A stretch of DNA of 64,000 nt from Agrobacterium sp. AGB01 (GTDB lineage: Bacteria > Pseudomonadota > Alphaproteobacteria > Rhizobiales > Rhizobiaceae). Shown here piece after piece: positions 27,149 to 36,512 of this stretch. Below the pieces are notes generated by a model, which ran no database searches, was not told the origin of the DNA, and saw nothing but the letters and a program-made list of their open reading frames with translations. The translations under genes were made by a program, and so were the position numbers. Position 1 is the first letter of the stretch, and each line of letters begins with the position of its first letter. The stretch spans positions 434,001-498,000 of the forward strand of contig NZ_JACVAB010000003.1 in assembly GCF_014851585.1 (NCBI RefSeq). Direction: 5' to 3'.

Positions 27149-27170
27149 CTGTCGACAAATAAGTTGACAG
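27149..27170. promoter_or_regulatory. Imperfect inverted repeat upstream of the peptide-importer operon
   Basis: CTGTCGAC (27149-27156) and GTTGACAG (27163-27170) form an inverted repeat with one mismatch and a 6-base spacer, about 87 bases before the ATG of the peptide-binding-protein gene. It could be an operator. Its core TTGTCGACAG (reverse strand) recurs at 26004-26013 upstream of the sugar operon. Confidence 0.4.
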
Positions 27171-27256
27171 TCTGTTGAGATTGTCCAGAATGCGACGTCA
27201 GCGGCCTCATCTAAGACGCCGTAACAATCAGGGAACTTCAAAGAGGGATTGGACAC

Positions 27257-28999
27257 ATGAGTTTTCGGACAAAAAAACACGCATTGGGTCTCGCTGCTTT
27301 TATGCTTGCCGCATCCTGCTCAACGCTGACACTGGCAGCCGACCCACAGACCGGCGGTGTGCTACGAATTCTCGGAACAGCTGATGTCGACCATTTTGAC
27401 CCAACCTCCGGCGCCTTGGTGACCACCAACAATTTCCTGCGCGCAGTGAGCCGCCAGTTGATCAGTTACGAAGCGTCGACCGATGAGAACGCCCGCCTTG
27501 AGCCGAAAGGCGACCTTGCGACAGAAGTTCCCCAGCCGACCAATGACGGCCTGACCTATACCTTCACCCTGCGCGATGGCGTGACCTGGAACACACCATC
27601 AGGCGAACGCGCAATCACCTCGCAGGACTTCGAGCGCGGCATGAAGCGCATGTGCAACCCATCGCTGGGTTCGGCTGCGCTGACTTATTACGTCGACCTG
27701 ATCAAGGGCATGCGCGAATTCTGCGATGGTTTCGCCAAGGTTGAACCAACTGCCGAAGCAATGAAGGCCTATATTGAAGGCAATGACATCTCTGGCATCG
27801 AAAGCCCTGATGATAAAACCGTCGTCATCAACCTGACCGAAAAGGCCGGTGACTTCGTCTACATGCTTTCCCTGCCGACAGCTGCTCCGGCACCGGTTGA
27901 AGTTCTCGACTATATGCCTGACGGTCCGGATTATCGCTCCAACTTCATCTCCAGTGGCCCGTATACCATTGGCGAATATGTGCCTGATAGCCGCCTTCAG
28001 CTCGTGCGCAATCCATCCTGGAAGGCGGAATCCGACCCGCTTCGCAAAGCCTACGTCGATGAAGTGGAAATCACCTTCGGTATTCAGCCCGATGCGGCAA
28101 TCCAGCAGTTGCAGGCCGGTGATGGCGACATGACCTATGACATCGTTATTCCGCCTGCAACGTTACACATGCTGACGACTGCCAGCGATGAGAAGCTGAT
28201 GACCATGTCTGTTGGTCGTACCGCCTTCATCTTCATCAACACCGTTTCCGAGAACAACAAAGGCGCTCTGAAAGACCTGCGAGTCCGTCAGGCGCTTCAA
28301 TACGCCATCGACAAGGCCGCAACTGTTCAGCAGCGCGGTGGCCCGACCGTTGCCAAGCCGCAGCATGGTATTTTTGGCCCTGGCGTCCTCGGTTATCACG
28401 ACTTCGACCTCTACCCGTCGGAAGGCTCAAAGGGCGATCCTGAGAAAGCAAAGGCTCTGCTTGCTGAGGCCGGTTTTCCTGATGGCATCACGCTGAAAAT
28501 GCCTTACCGCAACCAGAATGCGGAGCCTGCTATCGCCCAGACAATCCAGGCCAGCATGAAGAAAGCCGGTATCGAGATTGAACTGACGCCGGTTGCGCCT
28601 GCCGACTATTATTCCAAGTTCATGACCAACCCGCTCAACACCAAGGAAGGCAACTGGGATATTGCGCCAGTTGGCTGGTCTCCTGACTGGGTTGGTGGTG
28701 CTGCACGCTCGGTCTTCCAGCCGCAGTTCACCTATAATGGCACGCACCAGACCTATAACTACACCGACTATAACAACGAGGAGGCGAACTCTTTCGCCCA
28801 GCAGGCCATCAACGCCACAACACCGGACGAAGCTGCCAAGCTTTGGGCCAAAGTTGACGAACTGGTCATGAAGGATGCACCAATCGTTCCGTTCATTTCC
28901 GAGCAGGTCGTTCTCTACCATGGTGAGGCTGTTCAGAATTTCCAGCCTTATGCCATTGGTGCACAGGGTGACTGGACCAACGTCTGGCTGGACCGCTAA
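27257..28999 (+). CDS. Periplasmic oligopeptide/dipeptide-binding protein (SBP family 5)
   Basis: This 580-residue protein binds peptides for the importer encoded downstream. The signal peptide (1-28) has a SCSTLTLA stretch ending in ALA-like residues; a lipobox is not clear. Family-5 motifs include LRILGTADVDHFDPTSGALVTTNNFLRAVSRQL, LEPKGDLATEVPQPTNDGLTYTFTLRDGVTW, SQDFERGMKRM, SSGPYTIGEYVPDSRLQLVRNPSWKAESDP and VRQALQYAIDK. AAAGAGGG precedes the ATG. It is followed by a strong terminator-like hairpin at 29004, suggesting it is made in excess over the rest of the importer. The prolyl peptidases in the same locus suggest proline-containing peptides as ligands, which is inference. Confidence 0.9.
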   Translation: MSFRTKKHALGLAAFMLAASCSTLTLAADPQTGGVLRILGTADVDHFDPTSGALVTTNNFLRAVSRQLISYEASTDENARLEPKGDLATEVPQPTNDGLTYTFTLRDGVTWNTPSGERAITSQDFERGMKRMCNPSLGSAALTYYVDLIKGMREFCDGFAKVEPTAEAMKAYIEGNDISGIESPDDKTVVINLTEKAGDFVYMLSLPTAAPAPVEVLDYMPDGPDYRSNFISSGPYTIGEYVPDSRLQLVRNPSWKAESDPLRKAYVDEVEITFGIQPDAAIQQLQAGDGDMTYDIVIPPATLHMLTTASDEKLMTMSVGRTAFIFINTVSENNKGALKDLRVRQALQYAIDKAATVQQRGGPTVAKPQHGIFGPGVLGYHDFDLYPSEGSKGDPEKAKALLAEAGFPDGITLKMPYRNQNAEPAIAQTIQASMKKAGIEIELTPVAPADYYSKFMTNPLNTKEGNWDIAPVGWSPDWVGGAARSVFQPQFTYNGTHQTYNYTDYNNEEANSFAQQAINATTPDEAAKLWAKVDELVMKDAPIVPFISEQVVLYHGEAVQNFQPYAIGAQGDWTNVWLDR

Positions 29000-29003
29000 T
29001 TAC

Positions 29004-29036
29004 AAAAGGCCGCCTGCACAGTGCAGGTGGCCTTTT
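29004..29036 (+). terminator. Rho-independent terminator/attenuator after the peptide-binding-protein gene
   Basis: The left arm AAAAGGCCGCCTGC (29004-29017) pairs with GCAGGTGGCCTTTT (29023-29036) with one G-T pair and a 5-base loop, followed by more T residues. It is a canonical terminator only a few bases after the stop at 28999. Downstream importer genes are then read by partial read-through or from their own promoter in 29040-29160. Confidence 0.88.
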
Positions 29037-29161
29037 TTCGTTCCGACAGAACATATAGAGGCGACCATTCGCCTCCCTTGCTGTTTGTCTCAATGGTTTG
29101 GACCAACTGACGTCGAAGCAGGGTCACGCCTTTGCAACTGTTGAGTTCAGGGAATTGATCG

Positions 29162-31015
29162 ATGCCCATTCTGGAAACCCGCAATCTGAACATCCAAATC
29201 CCGACGGAAGACGGCATTGTTCAGGCAGCCAGAAATGTTTCTTTTGAAGTAAGACAGGGCGAGCTTTTCGGCATTGCAGGCGAATCCGGCTCTGGAAAAA
29301 GTGTCTTGACGCAAGCCGTGATGGGCCTGCTGCCCAACGCCGAAATTACCGGCGAAGTCCTGTTTCAGGGCAAGAACCTGCTGACCCTTTCACAAAAGGA
29401 AATGCGCAGCTATCGCGGCGCGCGTATTGGCATGATCTTCCAGGATCCACTGTCGAGCCTGCATCCCTATTACACCATCGGCTCACAGATCACCGAGATG
29501 ATCCATGCCCATGAGCGCGTCTCGGCCGACGAGGCAAAAAAACGGGCCATTTCGATGCTTGAGCGGGTGGGCATCCCCAATGCCGTCAGCCGTTTTAACG
29601 CTTATCCTCACCAGTTCTCCGGTGGCATGCGCCAACGTGTGATGATTGCCATGGCACTGGTGCTCAATCCGCCGTTGGTCATTGCCGACGAACCAACGAC
29701 AGCCCTCGATGTTACCGTTCAGGCGCAAATTATCGAACTACTCAATGAGATGCGTCGCGAGCGCGGCACCACCGTCATCATGATCACCCATGATCTCGGC
29801 CTGCTTTCCAGTATCGCTGACCATGTCATGGTCATGTATGCGGGCAATCGCATGGAGCTCGCCTCCAGCAACGCGCTTTTCTCCCAGCCAGCCCACCCCT
29901 ACACCGCCGGTCTGCTGAATTCGTCTCCGGCCAATTACACACCGGGTGCAGAACTGGTGCCGATCCCCGGCCGGCCACCAAGCCTTATTCACCTACCGAA
30001 AGGTTGCGTGTTCAAGGCCCGCTGTCCGCAGGCCCAGGAGATCTGTGCCAGCCCGCCGCCGCTTCGAATTTTCAACGACGAAACGCAAAGCCTCTGTTGG
30101 CTCGAAATACCTGCATCATTGAAAGAAAAGCAGAATACTTTGGCCGTAATCTCACAAGCCGACACGGTAACGGTACCGGCCAAGGTCATTGAAGCGCGCA
30201 ACGTCAAGCTGAGCTATAATCTCGGCGGCCCATTCGGGCCGGGAAATACGCTGGAGGTACTGAAAGGCATTGATCTCGATCTCTACAAGGGAGAGACGCT
30301 GGGCCTTGTCGGAGAATCTGGCTGTGGGAAATCAACACTGGCACGTGTTCTGGCTGGCCTGATACCGGCAACCGACGGCAGCGTTGTGGTCGAGGGAAAA
30401 TCTCTCCAGGCACTAAGCGGTCGCGAATGGCGGGAGATGCGAAAGCGCATTCAGCTGGTGTTTCAGGATCCGTTCGGCTCCCTCAATCCACGTCGACGCG
30501 TCAGCTCCATCATCGGCGACCCCTTTCGCATCCACGGCGTATTTGCGGGAAACCGGCGCAAGCAGGCGGTACAGACATTAATGGAAAAAGTCGGGCTTAA
30601 CCCAGAACATTATAACCGTTTTCCATCCGAGTTTTCAGGCGGTCAGCGGCAGCGTATCGGCATTGCCCGCGCCCTTGCACTCAACCCTGAACTTATCATC
30701 TTTGACGAACCGGTTTCTGCCCTGGATGTCTCCATTCAGGCACAGGTGCTGAATCTGATGCGGGAACTGCAACAGGAGTTGAATCTGACCTATCTGTTCA
30801 TCTCCCACGATCTTTCCGTCGTACGACACGTGTGCAACCGCATCGCGGTGATGAACAAAGGGCAGATCGTCGAGCTTGCCGATGCAGAAAGCATCTATTC
30901 CGACCCGCAGGATCCCTACACAAAAACGCTGATTGCCGCGTCCATCCACACCCCGAACACGGTTGTTGCGCAAGACAGGCAGTTGATCCGCTCCATTCCG
31001 GGAGAGGCCGCATGA
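29162..31015 (+). CDS. Fused DppD-DppF-type ATPase of the peptide ABC importer
   Basis: This 617-residue protein carries two complete oligopeptide-importer ATPases in one chain. The first half has Walker A GESGSGKS (residues 40-47), signature [15 protein letters not shown], Walker [13 protein letters not shown] and the OppD-type C-terminal Cys cluster ([15 protein letters not shown] ... LCW), which often binds an iron-sulfur cluster. The second half starts near residue 345 ([11 protein letters not shown]), with Walker A GESGCGKS, signature [15 protein letters not shown], Walker [13 protein letters not shown] and OppF-style [11 protein letters not shown]. The fused form is known in other proteobacteria (GsiA/YejF-like). 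It ends with ATGA overlapping the next permease gene. Confidence 0.93.
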   Translation: MPILETRNLNIQIPTEDGIVQAARNVSFEVRQGELFGIAGESGSGKSVLTQAVMGLLPNAEITGEVLFQGKNLLTLSQKEMRSYRGARIGMIFQDPLSSLHPYYTIGSQITEMIHAHERVSADEAKKRAISMLERVGIPNAVSRFNAYPHQFSGGMRQRVMIAMALVLNPPLVIADEPTTALDVTVQAQIIELLNEMRRERGTTVIMITHDLGLLSSIADHVMVMYAGNRMELASSNALFSQPAHPYTAGLLNSSPANYTPGAELVPIPGRPPSLIHLPKGCVFKARCPQAQEICASPPPLRIFNDETQSLCWLEIPASLKEKQNTLAVISQADTVTVPAKVIEARNVKLSYNLGGPFGPGNTLEVLKGIDLDLYKGETLGLVGESGCGKSTLARVLAGLIPATDGSVVVEGKSLQALSGREWREMRKRIQLVFQDPFGSLNPRRRVSSIIGDPFRIHGVFAGNRRKQAVQTLMEKVGLNPEHYNRFPSEFSGGQRQRIGIARALALNPELIIFDEPVSALDVSIQAQVLNLMRELQQELNLTYLFISHDLSVVRHVCNRIAVMNKGQIVELADAESIYSDPQDPYTKTLIAASIHTPNTVVAQDRQLIRSIPGEAA

Positions 31016-31977
31016 CCGACACAACACAAACCACACCAGAAACGACGGTTATTCAGCGCGGCCCTTTAGAGCTGACAATGCGTCGCTTTTCCAGAGATCG
31101 TGCCAGCGTCATTGCGCTGATTTTTATCCTGGCACTCATCGTCATCGCCATTTGCGCACCGTTGATCGAAAATGCGACAGGGCACTCTCCTATTGAGCAG
31201 TACCGGACAACCGGCCTAAGCGAAATGGGCCTGCCGGTCGCCCCGAACGATGAATTTACGCTGGGCACAGACCATCTGGGTCGTGACGTTATTGTCCGTC
31301 TCGCCTATGGCGCGCGCGTCTCCTTGCTGGTTGGCGTTCTGGCATCGCTGGCTGCCGCCTTCATTGGCCTGACGATTGGCATGATTGCCGGTTATGTCGG
31401 CGGGGCAACCGATATGGTTCTGAGCCGCCTGATGGACCTCGTCATGAGCGTGCCTTTCCTGCTTTGCGCTTTGGCACTCGTTTCGGTGTTCGGGCCAAGT
31501 CTGGGCCTCAGTGTCGGGGTTATCGTATTCTTCAGCTGGACGACGATGGGCCGTGTCATACGCGCCGAGGTCAATTCGCTTCGTCGTCGTGAATTTGTCG
31601 AAGCCAGCCGATCATTGGGAGCAGGCCCGGTGTCCATCATGCTGCGGGATATTCTGCCCAATCTGAGCGTACCCATCATCGTCTACACCACGATGATGAT
31701 CCCGAGCGCCATCGTGTTTGAAGCAACTCTTTCCTTCCTTGGACTGGGCATTGTGCCACCAACGCCGAGTTGGGGCGGCATGCTGGCCGATGCGGCCACC
31801 AACTCGATTTATCTTGTGGCGTGGTGGCTGGTGGTGTTCCCGGGCATGGCGCTGCTATTCACGACACTTGCCTTCAACATTCTGGGCGATGGACTGCGTG
31901 ATGCGCTTGATCCGAAAGCTCGTCCCGTTCGTATGAGCCGGTTTTTGAAAAAAGCCGGAAAGGCAGGAAAACCATGA
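31012..31977 (+). CDS. Peptide ABC importer permease, DppC/OppC type
   Basis: This permease of about 321 residues begins at ATG 31012 ([17 protein letters not shown]), overlapping the ATPase stop by four bases. DppC hallmarks are the N-terminal cytoplasmic tail and first membrane segment (ASVIALIFILALIVIAICAPLI), then FTLGTDHLGRDVIVRLAYGARVSL and the EAA loop EASRSLGAGPVSIMLRDILPN. The C-terminal part shows FEATLSFLGLGIVPPTPSWGGML and FNILGDGLRDALDPK. An upstream in-frame extension to 30832 exists but lies within the ATPase gene and is not protein-like. Its stop overlaps the next permease gene by ATGA. Confidence 0.93.
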   Translation: MTDTTQTTPETTVIQRGPLELTMRRFSRDRASVIALIFILALIVIAICAPLIENATGHSPIEQYRTTGLSEMGLPVAPNDEFTLGTDHLGRDVIVRLAYGARVSLLVGVLASLAAAFIGLTIGMIAGYVGGATDMVLSRLMDLVMSVPFLLCALALVSVFGPSLGLSVGVIVFFSWTTMGRVIRAEVNSLRRREFVEASRSLGAGPVSIMLRDILPNLSVPIIVYTTMMIPSAIVFEATLSFLGLGIVPPTPSWGGMLADAATNSIYLVAWWLVVFPGMALLFTTLAFNILGDGLRDALDPKARPVRMSRFLKKAGKAGKP

Positions 31978-32930
31978 TCCGTTACCTCTTAAAAAGACTG
32001 GGCTTTTCGGCACTGATCCTGTTCACCCTCAGCGGTTTCGTGTTCTTTCTGTTCTTTGTTGCGCCCGGAGATCCTGCCCGCGTCATCGCCGGAGAAAAGG
32101 CAACTGAAGCGCAACTGGTCCAAATCCGCACCAATCTCGGGCTGGATCGACCGATCCCCGAGCAATATTTCAAATTCATCAGCAAAGCAGTTCAGGGTGA
32201 TCTCGGCTTTTCCTATCGAAACCAGCAGCCGGTTACCAAACTCATCGTCAACAGAATTCCCGCCACCGTCTCATTGGTTATCGGCGGTGTGATTTTCTGG
32301 TTGCTGATTGGGATTCCGATCGGCGTGATGTCTGCCCGACATCCCGGCGGTTTTCGCGACCGTATGGGGCAAGGTTTTATTCTGCTTGGTCTCAGTTTTC
32401 CGACTTTCGTTCTGGGTATGCTGTCACTTTATGTGTTCTATTTTCTGCCCAAGCAGGCGGGGTTCACCCTGTTTCCGGCCGGCGGTTACAAGCCGTTCCT
32501 GAGAGATCCAATCATCTGGGCATGGCATCTCTTCCTGCCATGGATGACGCTTGCGCTGGTTACAGCTGCGGTCTATGCCCGTCTCACACGTGGTCATCTT
32601 TTGCAGGTCATGGGGGAGGATTACATCCGCACGGCCCGGTCAAAGGGACTTTCAGAGCGAACCGTTCTCTTTAAACACGGTCTGCGCAGCACCCTGACGC
32701 CGCTGGTAACGCAACTTGGTGCCGACATCGCCTTGCTTCTGGGCGGCGCCATCGTCATCGAGCAGATTTACGGCCTGCAGGGTGTCGGTGCGCTGGCTGT
32801 CCAGGCTGTCAACAACCAGGATCGTCCGATCATCATTGGCGTGGTGTTATTGGGTGGTCTTTTCATCGTCGTGACAAATATCGTCGTCGATCTTCTTTAC
32901 GCTGTTCTGGACCCCAGGGTTCGAAGATAG
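31974..32930 (+). CDS. Peptide ABC importer permease, DppB/OppB type
   Basis: This is the second membrane subunit of the peptide importer, 318 residues. It has the family N-terminus MIRYLLKRLGFSALILFTLSGFVFFLFFVAPGDPARVIAG, GLDRPIPEQYFKFISKAVQGDLGFSYRNQQPV, the EAA loop RTARSKGLSERTVLFKHGLRSTLTPLVTQLG and the ending VNIVVDLLYAVLDPRVR with a slight variation. It is coupled to the DppC-type gene by ATGA overlap and followed after 14 bases by the peptidase gene. In most dpp operons the B gene precedes C; here the order is D/F, C, B. Confidence 0.93.
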   Translation: MIRYLLKRLGFSALILFTLSGFVFFLFFVAPGDPARVIAGEKATEAQLVQIRTNLGLDRPIPEQYFKFISKAVQGDLGFSYRNQQPVTKLIVNRIPATVSLVIGGVIFWLLIGIPIGVMSARHPGGFRDRMGQGFILLGLSFPTFVLGMLSLYVFYFLPKQAGFTLFPAGGYKPFLRDPIIWAWHLFLPWMTLALVTAAVYARLTRGHLLQVMGEDYIRTARSKGLSERTVLFKHGLRSTLTPLVTQLGADIALLLGGAIVIEQIYGLQGVGALAVQAVNNQDRPIIIGVVLLGGLFIVVTNIVVDLLYAVLDPRVRR

Positions 32931-32944
32931 GAACGGAAAATAAA

Positions 32945-34246
32945 ATGGCTCTTTCCGAATACGTCATTCCCGGCATGTTCATTCGTGATCACATCGTCAC
33001 TGTTCCGCTCGACTGGAGCAAACCGGATGGCGAAACGATCGAGGTCTTTGCACGCGAGGTATGTGACCCGACCAAGCGCAACGCTACACTGCCGCTGCTT
33101 GCATTTCTGCAGGGCGGCCCCGGCGGCAAATCTCCCCGTCCGGCAAATGGTGGTCCCTCCTGGCTTGCTGAAGCGCTGAAAAGCCACCGTGTCATACTGG
33201 TCGACCAGCGCGGCACGGGCCGCAGCAGCCGCATCGAAAGCGCCACCATGTCTCGTTTTGGCGACGACGGCGCAAAGGCGGCGGATTATCTCGCCTGCTT
33301 CCGTGCGGACAGCATCGTTGCGGATTGCGAGCACATTCGCAAAACCCTGTTTGCCGGAAAAAAATGGGAGACGCTTGGCCAGAGTTATGGTGGCTTCCTG
33401 ACGCTCACCTATCTATCCAAGGCCCCTGAAGGTCTGTCTGCCTGCTACGTCACTGGTGGTCTGGCTGGCATTGATGCGACGGCAGATGACGTCTACCGCT
33501 GCACCTATCCGCGTGTCGCAGCCAAAACGGCTCGTTATTACGAGCGCTACGCTGCAGATCGCGCCAAGGTGGGCAAGATTGCCGATTTCATCGCAAGAAA
33601 TGATGTTCGGTTGCCGGATGGCGATCTACTGACCGTGCGTCGCTTCCAGACCGTTGGCATCGATTTTGGCATGGCGCCCGGCTTTGAAAACATTCACTGG
33701 CTGGTTGATGAAGCTTTTTCGTCCAGTGGAGAGGATCGTCTGTCGGATCATTTTCTGGCATCAGTGATGAACCTGACATCCTATGATGGAAATCCGCTCT
33801 TTGCCGTGCTGCAGGAAAGCATCTACGGACAAGGACAAGGTGCCACCAATTGGGCAGCAGAACGCATTCGCGCAGAGTTTGCCGACTTCGAGGAAACAAA
33901 ACGGCCTTTGCAATTCACCGGTGAGATGATGTTCTCATGGATGTTTGACGAAATCCGTTCTCTCAAACCATTCCGTGCCGGCGCCCGTGCTCTGGCCGAA
34001 CGCCAGAGCCATAGCCAGCTCTACGATACCACACGCCTTGCCAGCAACGAGGTCCCAGTGGCCGCCGCGGTCTATTTTGACGACATGTATGTCGATGCGG
34101 GCCTGTCGCTGGATACCGCAAAACGTACCGGCAACGTCGAGGCATGGGTTACCAACGAATATGAGCATGATGGTGTACGCCAGTCTTCCAGAGTGTTCCG
34201 TCGCCTGCTTGATATGGTCCGGGACAAAGGCGGCCCGCTCTCCTGA
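32945..34246 (+). CDS. Prolyl aminopeptidase-like alpha/beta hydrolase (peptidase family S33)
   Basis: This 433-residue cytoplasmic hydrolase resembles proline iminopeptidases, which remove an N-terminal proline from peptides. Seen: the oxyanion-region motif LQGGPGG (near residue 57), VDQRGTGRSSR, the nucleophile elbow LGQSYGGF (Ser near residue 142), and C-terminal FDDMYVD and NEYEHDGVR, which would supply Asp and His of the triad. The length fits the larger S33 class, typified by the Xanthomonas and Serratia prolyl aminopeptidase relatives of over 400 residues. It lies inside the peptide-importer operon, directly after the permease gene and before an Xaa-Pro aminopeptidase gene, so proline-peptide turnover is a coherent role. 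Confidence 0.85.
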   Translation: MALSEYVIPGMFIRDHIVTVPLDWSKPDGETIEVFAREVCDPTKRNATLPLLAFLQGGPGGKSPRPANGGPSWLAEALKSHRVILVDQRGTGRSSRIESATMSRFGDDGAKAADYLACFRADSIVADCEHIRKTLFAGKKWETLGQSYGGFLTLTYLSKAPEGLSACYVTGGLAGIDATADDVYRCTYPRVAAKTARYYERYAADRAKVGKIADFIARNDVRLPDGDLLTVRRFQTVGIDFGMAPGFENIHWLVDEAFSSSGEDRLSDHFLASVMNLTSYDGNPLFAVLQESIYGQGQGATNWAAERIRAEFADFEETKRPLQFTGEMMFSWMFDEIRSLKPFRAGARALAERQSHSQLYDTTRLASNEVPVAAAVYFDDMYVDAGLSLDTAKRTGNVEAWVTNEYEHDGVRQSSRVFRRLLDMVRDKGGPLS

Positions 34247-34262
34247 ATGAAAGCAAATTAGC

Positions 34263-36065
34263 ATGACCTCTTCTGCTGATATCAAAACGCGGCTTGCCGC
34301 GCTTCGTGCTGTCTTGGCCTCCAAGGGGCTGGATGGCTTCGTCGTCCCCCGAGCGGATGCCCATCAAAGTGAAGTGGCGGCACCGCGTGACGATTGCCTG
34401 GCTTTCATCACTGGCTTCACCGGTTCTGCCGGCCTGGCACTGATCATGGCAGACAAAGCCCTGATTTTCGTCGATGGACGCTACGATATCCAGGTGCGCC
34501 ACGAGGTGGATCAGGCATTGTTTGAGGTTCATCACTTGCACAATGCGCCCATCGACCGATGGATGCGTGGCAATGCGACAAAGGGCATGCAGATCGGCTT
34601 TGATCCGATGTTGATCAATGGTGAACTGCACAACAGAATGTCCAACGCCCTGGTGAAAGTGGGCGCCGTTCTTACTCCTGTAGCAGACGACATTTTCGAC
34701 CAGATCTGGAAAGACCGTCCGCTCAAGCCATTGGGCGCTGTTCGCGCGATGCCGGTGAGCGTCGCAGGAGAGACTTCGAAAAGCAAAAAACAACGTGTTG
34801 CCGCATCAATCACTCAAAGCGGTGCAGACATTGTTGTGGAGACACTGCCAGACAATATTGCATGGCTTTTGAACGTTCGTGGTTCAGACGTGCCTATGAA
34901 CCCCGTGCCGCACTCCTTCCTGACGCTATCATCCGATGGAACAGCGGAGTGGTTCGTTGATCCGCGCAAACTCGGCAATGATCTATCAACGTTCGAACTT
35001 GATAACGTGCAACTGTCGTCGCCCGACGCATTCATAGATCGTCTCGGCGAACTGGCGTCCGGCAAGACCGTTCTGATCGATCCGCAGTTCTCTCCTGTTG
35101 CTGTGCGTCTCGCGGTCAAAGCCGCTGGCGGCAAGACCGTAAGCAAAACCAGTCCGATTACGATTTTGAAAGCATCCAAAAATGCTGTCGAGCTGGAGGG
35201 TTACCGTCGGTGCCATGTGGAGGATGGTGTTGCCGTCACCAATTTCCTCGCCTGGGTGCTGAAAGAAGGACGTGAGCGAGAAGGCACGGCAAATCCGCTG
35301 ACCGAGCTTGAGGCCGAAGCAAAATTGCTGGCATTCAGAGCGGAAGGTGCAGGTTTTCTGGAAGCAAGTTTCCGCTCGATTTCAGCGTCTGGCTCCAATG
35401 CTGCAATGTGCCACTACAATTCTGCAGAAGACACCAACGCCGCAATCGACAGCCACTCACCGTATCTGATTGATTCCGGAGGCCAATATACAGACGGCAC
35501 AACAGATATAACCCGCACATTAATGCTGGGAACGGCGAGTGATGCCGTTCGGCAGACCTACACGGCCGTTTTGAAGGGGTTTCTGTCGCTGCTCATGGCA
35601 AAAATGCCGATCGGCACACAGGGACATCAATTGGACGCCTTTGCCCGCCGTCCTCTATGGGATCTCGGCCTCGATTATGATCACGGTACAGGACATGGTG
35701 TAGGGCATAATCTTCTCATTCATGAATATCCGCACCGCTTTGCCAAGATAGCCAATCCCTACGGCCTCGAACCCGGAAACATAATGACTATCGAACCTGG
35801 ATATTATGAGGCCGGAGAATATGGGCTGCGTATAGAAAATCAGGTCGAAGTGACTGCCGTCTCTTCAAAGTTCTGCGGCTTTGTGTCTTTGACGTTGGTC
35901 CCTATCGACCTCTCGGCTGTCGATGTTGCCAAACTATCAGACGACGAAATTCTTTACCTGAACAACTACCATCGGACTGTGAGAGAGGTGCTCTCATCAA
36001 GGGTAAAGCATGAGACGCTTGCGTTCCTGATGGAGCAAACCCAGGCGATTACACGTCCGCAATAA
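34263..36065 (+). CDS. Xaa-Pro aminopeptidase (peptidase family M24B)
   Basis: This 600-residue metallopeptidase removes the first residue of peptides whose second residue is proline. It has the three-domain long form: two creatinase-like N-terminal domains (TRLAALRAVLASKGLDGFVVPRADAHQSE ... FITGFTGSAGLALI) and a C-terminal pita-bread catalytic domain. Metal ligands are visible as Asp in LIDSGGQYTDGTTDITRT (two Asp), His in GTGHGVGHNLLIHE, and Glu in MTIEPGYY and RIENQVEV. No signal peptide, so it is cytoplasmic. It is the last gene of the peptide operon, 16 bases after the prolyl aminopeptidase gene. Together the two enzymes can degrade proline-rich peptides from both X-Pro and Pro-X ends. 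Confidence 0.95.
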   Translation: MTSSADIKTRLAALRAVLASKGLDGFVVPRADAHQSEVAAPRDDCLAFITGFTGSAGLALIMADKALIFVDGRYDIQVRHEVDQALFEVHHLHNAPIDRWMRGNATKGMQIGFDPMLINGELHNRMSNALVKVGAVLTPVADDIFDQIWKDRPLKPLGAVRAMPVSVAGETSKSKKQRVAASITQSGADIVVETLPDNIAWLLNVRGSDVPMNPVPHSFLTLSSDGTAEWFVDPRKLGNDLSTFELDNVQLSSPDAFIDRLGELASGKTVLIDPQFSPVAVRLAVKAAGGKTVSKTSPITILKASKNAVELEGYRRCHVEDGVAVTNFLAWVLKEGREREGTANPLTELEAEAKLLAFRAEGAGFLEASFRSISASGSNAAMCHYNSAEDTNAAIDSHSPYLIDSGGQYTDGTTDITRTLMLGTASDAVRQTYTAVLKGFLSLLMAKMPIGTQGHQLDAFARRPLWDLGLDYDHGTGHGVGHNLLIHEYPHRFAKIANPYGLEPGNIMTIEPGYYEAGEYGLRIENQVEVTAVSSKFCGFVSLTLVPIDLSAVDVAKLSDDEILYLNNYHRTVREVLSSRVKHETLAFLMEQTQAITRPQ

Positions 36066-36086
36066 AGACAACAAAATCACGACAAA

Positions 36087-36114
36087 CTTCGCGAGACCTC
36101 CCATTTTCGCGAAG
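36087..36114 (+). terminator. Hairpin after the peptide operon
   Basis: CTTCGCGA (36087-36094) and TCGCGAAG (36107-36114) form a perfect 8-bp stem with a 12-base loop, 21 bases beyond the Xaa-Pro aminopeptidase stop. There is no T-run, so termination here would need Rho or be partial. Confidence 0.4.
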
Positions 36115-36512
36115 GGCGAGACGTGCGAACCTTTACGGTCGGTTAACGGGTGGGAAAATACAACCTGAAAAAAGGCAGAAAAAAGGCAAAAACAAGCATG
36201 AAACGAGGCTGCACTCGCCTCAAACATGACTAACCGTCTCAATTTACAAGTATATTCAATTCACCGCCCTATACTAATAGGCAATCAATTGCACCCTCAC
36301 ATTAATTAGACATTAACTATGTGCCCACATAGTGCAACCCGAAGCGGAATATCTCGAGGAAGCTCTCGCGACGTCTCCGTGCTTCTCAACTGATGGCATG
36401 ACGCCACTCAGAACACCTTCAAAAAATGTCCAATCTTAGCGAAATTCACCGTTTTCACGGACCGTTTTCGTGCGCGCATTTTTCAGTTGAATACGGCAAT
36501 CGGGGGCCAAAC
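36115..36512 (+). promoter_or_regulatory. Leader region of the chemotaxis operon with an 18-bp palindrome
   Basis: This stretch of about 400 bases is AT-rich and shows no convincing gene. At 36316-36333 it holds a perfect palindrome, ACTATGTG-CC-CACATAGT, about 180 bases before the likely GTG start of the first chemotaxis gene. It is a candidate regulator-binding site. A short direct repeat of AAAAAAGGCA is seen at 36168-36189. No clear promoter consensus was found. Confidence 0.4.

Noticed and set aside
30832..31011. N-terminal extension of the DppC-type permease
   Set aside because: It lies inside the ATPase gene, is rich in Arg/His/Cys and has no family match; ATG 31012 overlaps the ATPase stop as ATGA.
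36426..36512. Upstream ATG start of the HD-GYP protein
   Set aside because: The 29 extra residues do not match a receiver domain, which begins exactly at the GTG start with MHIVLVDDSR.
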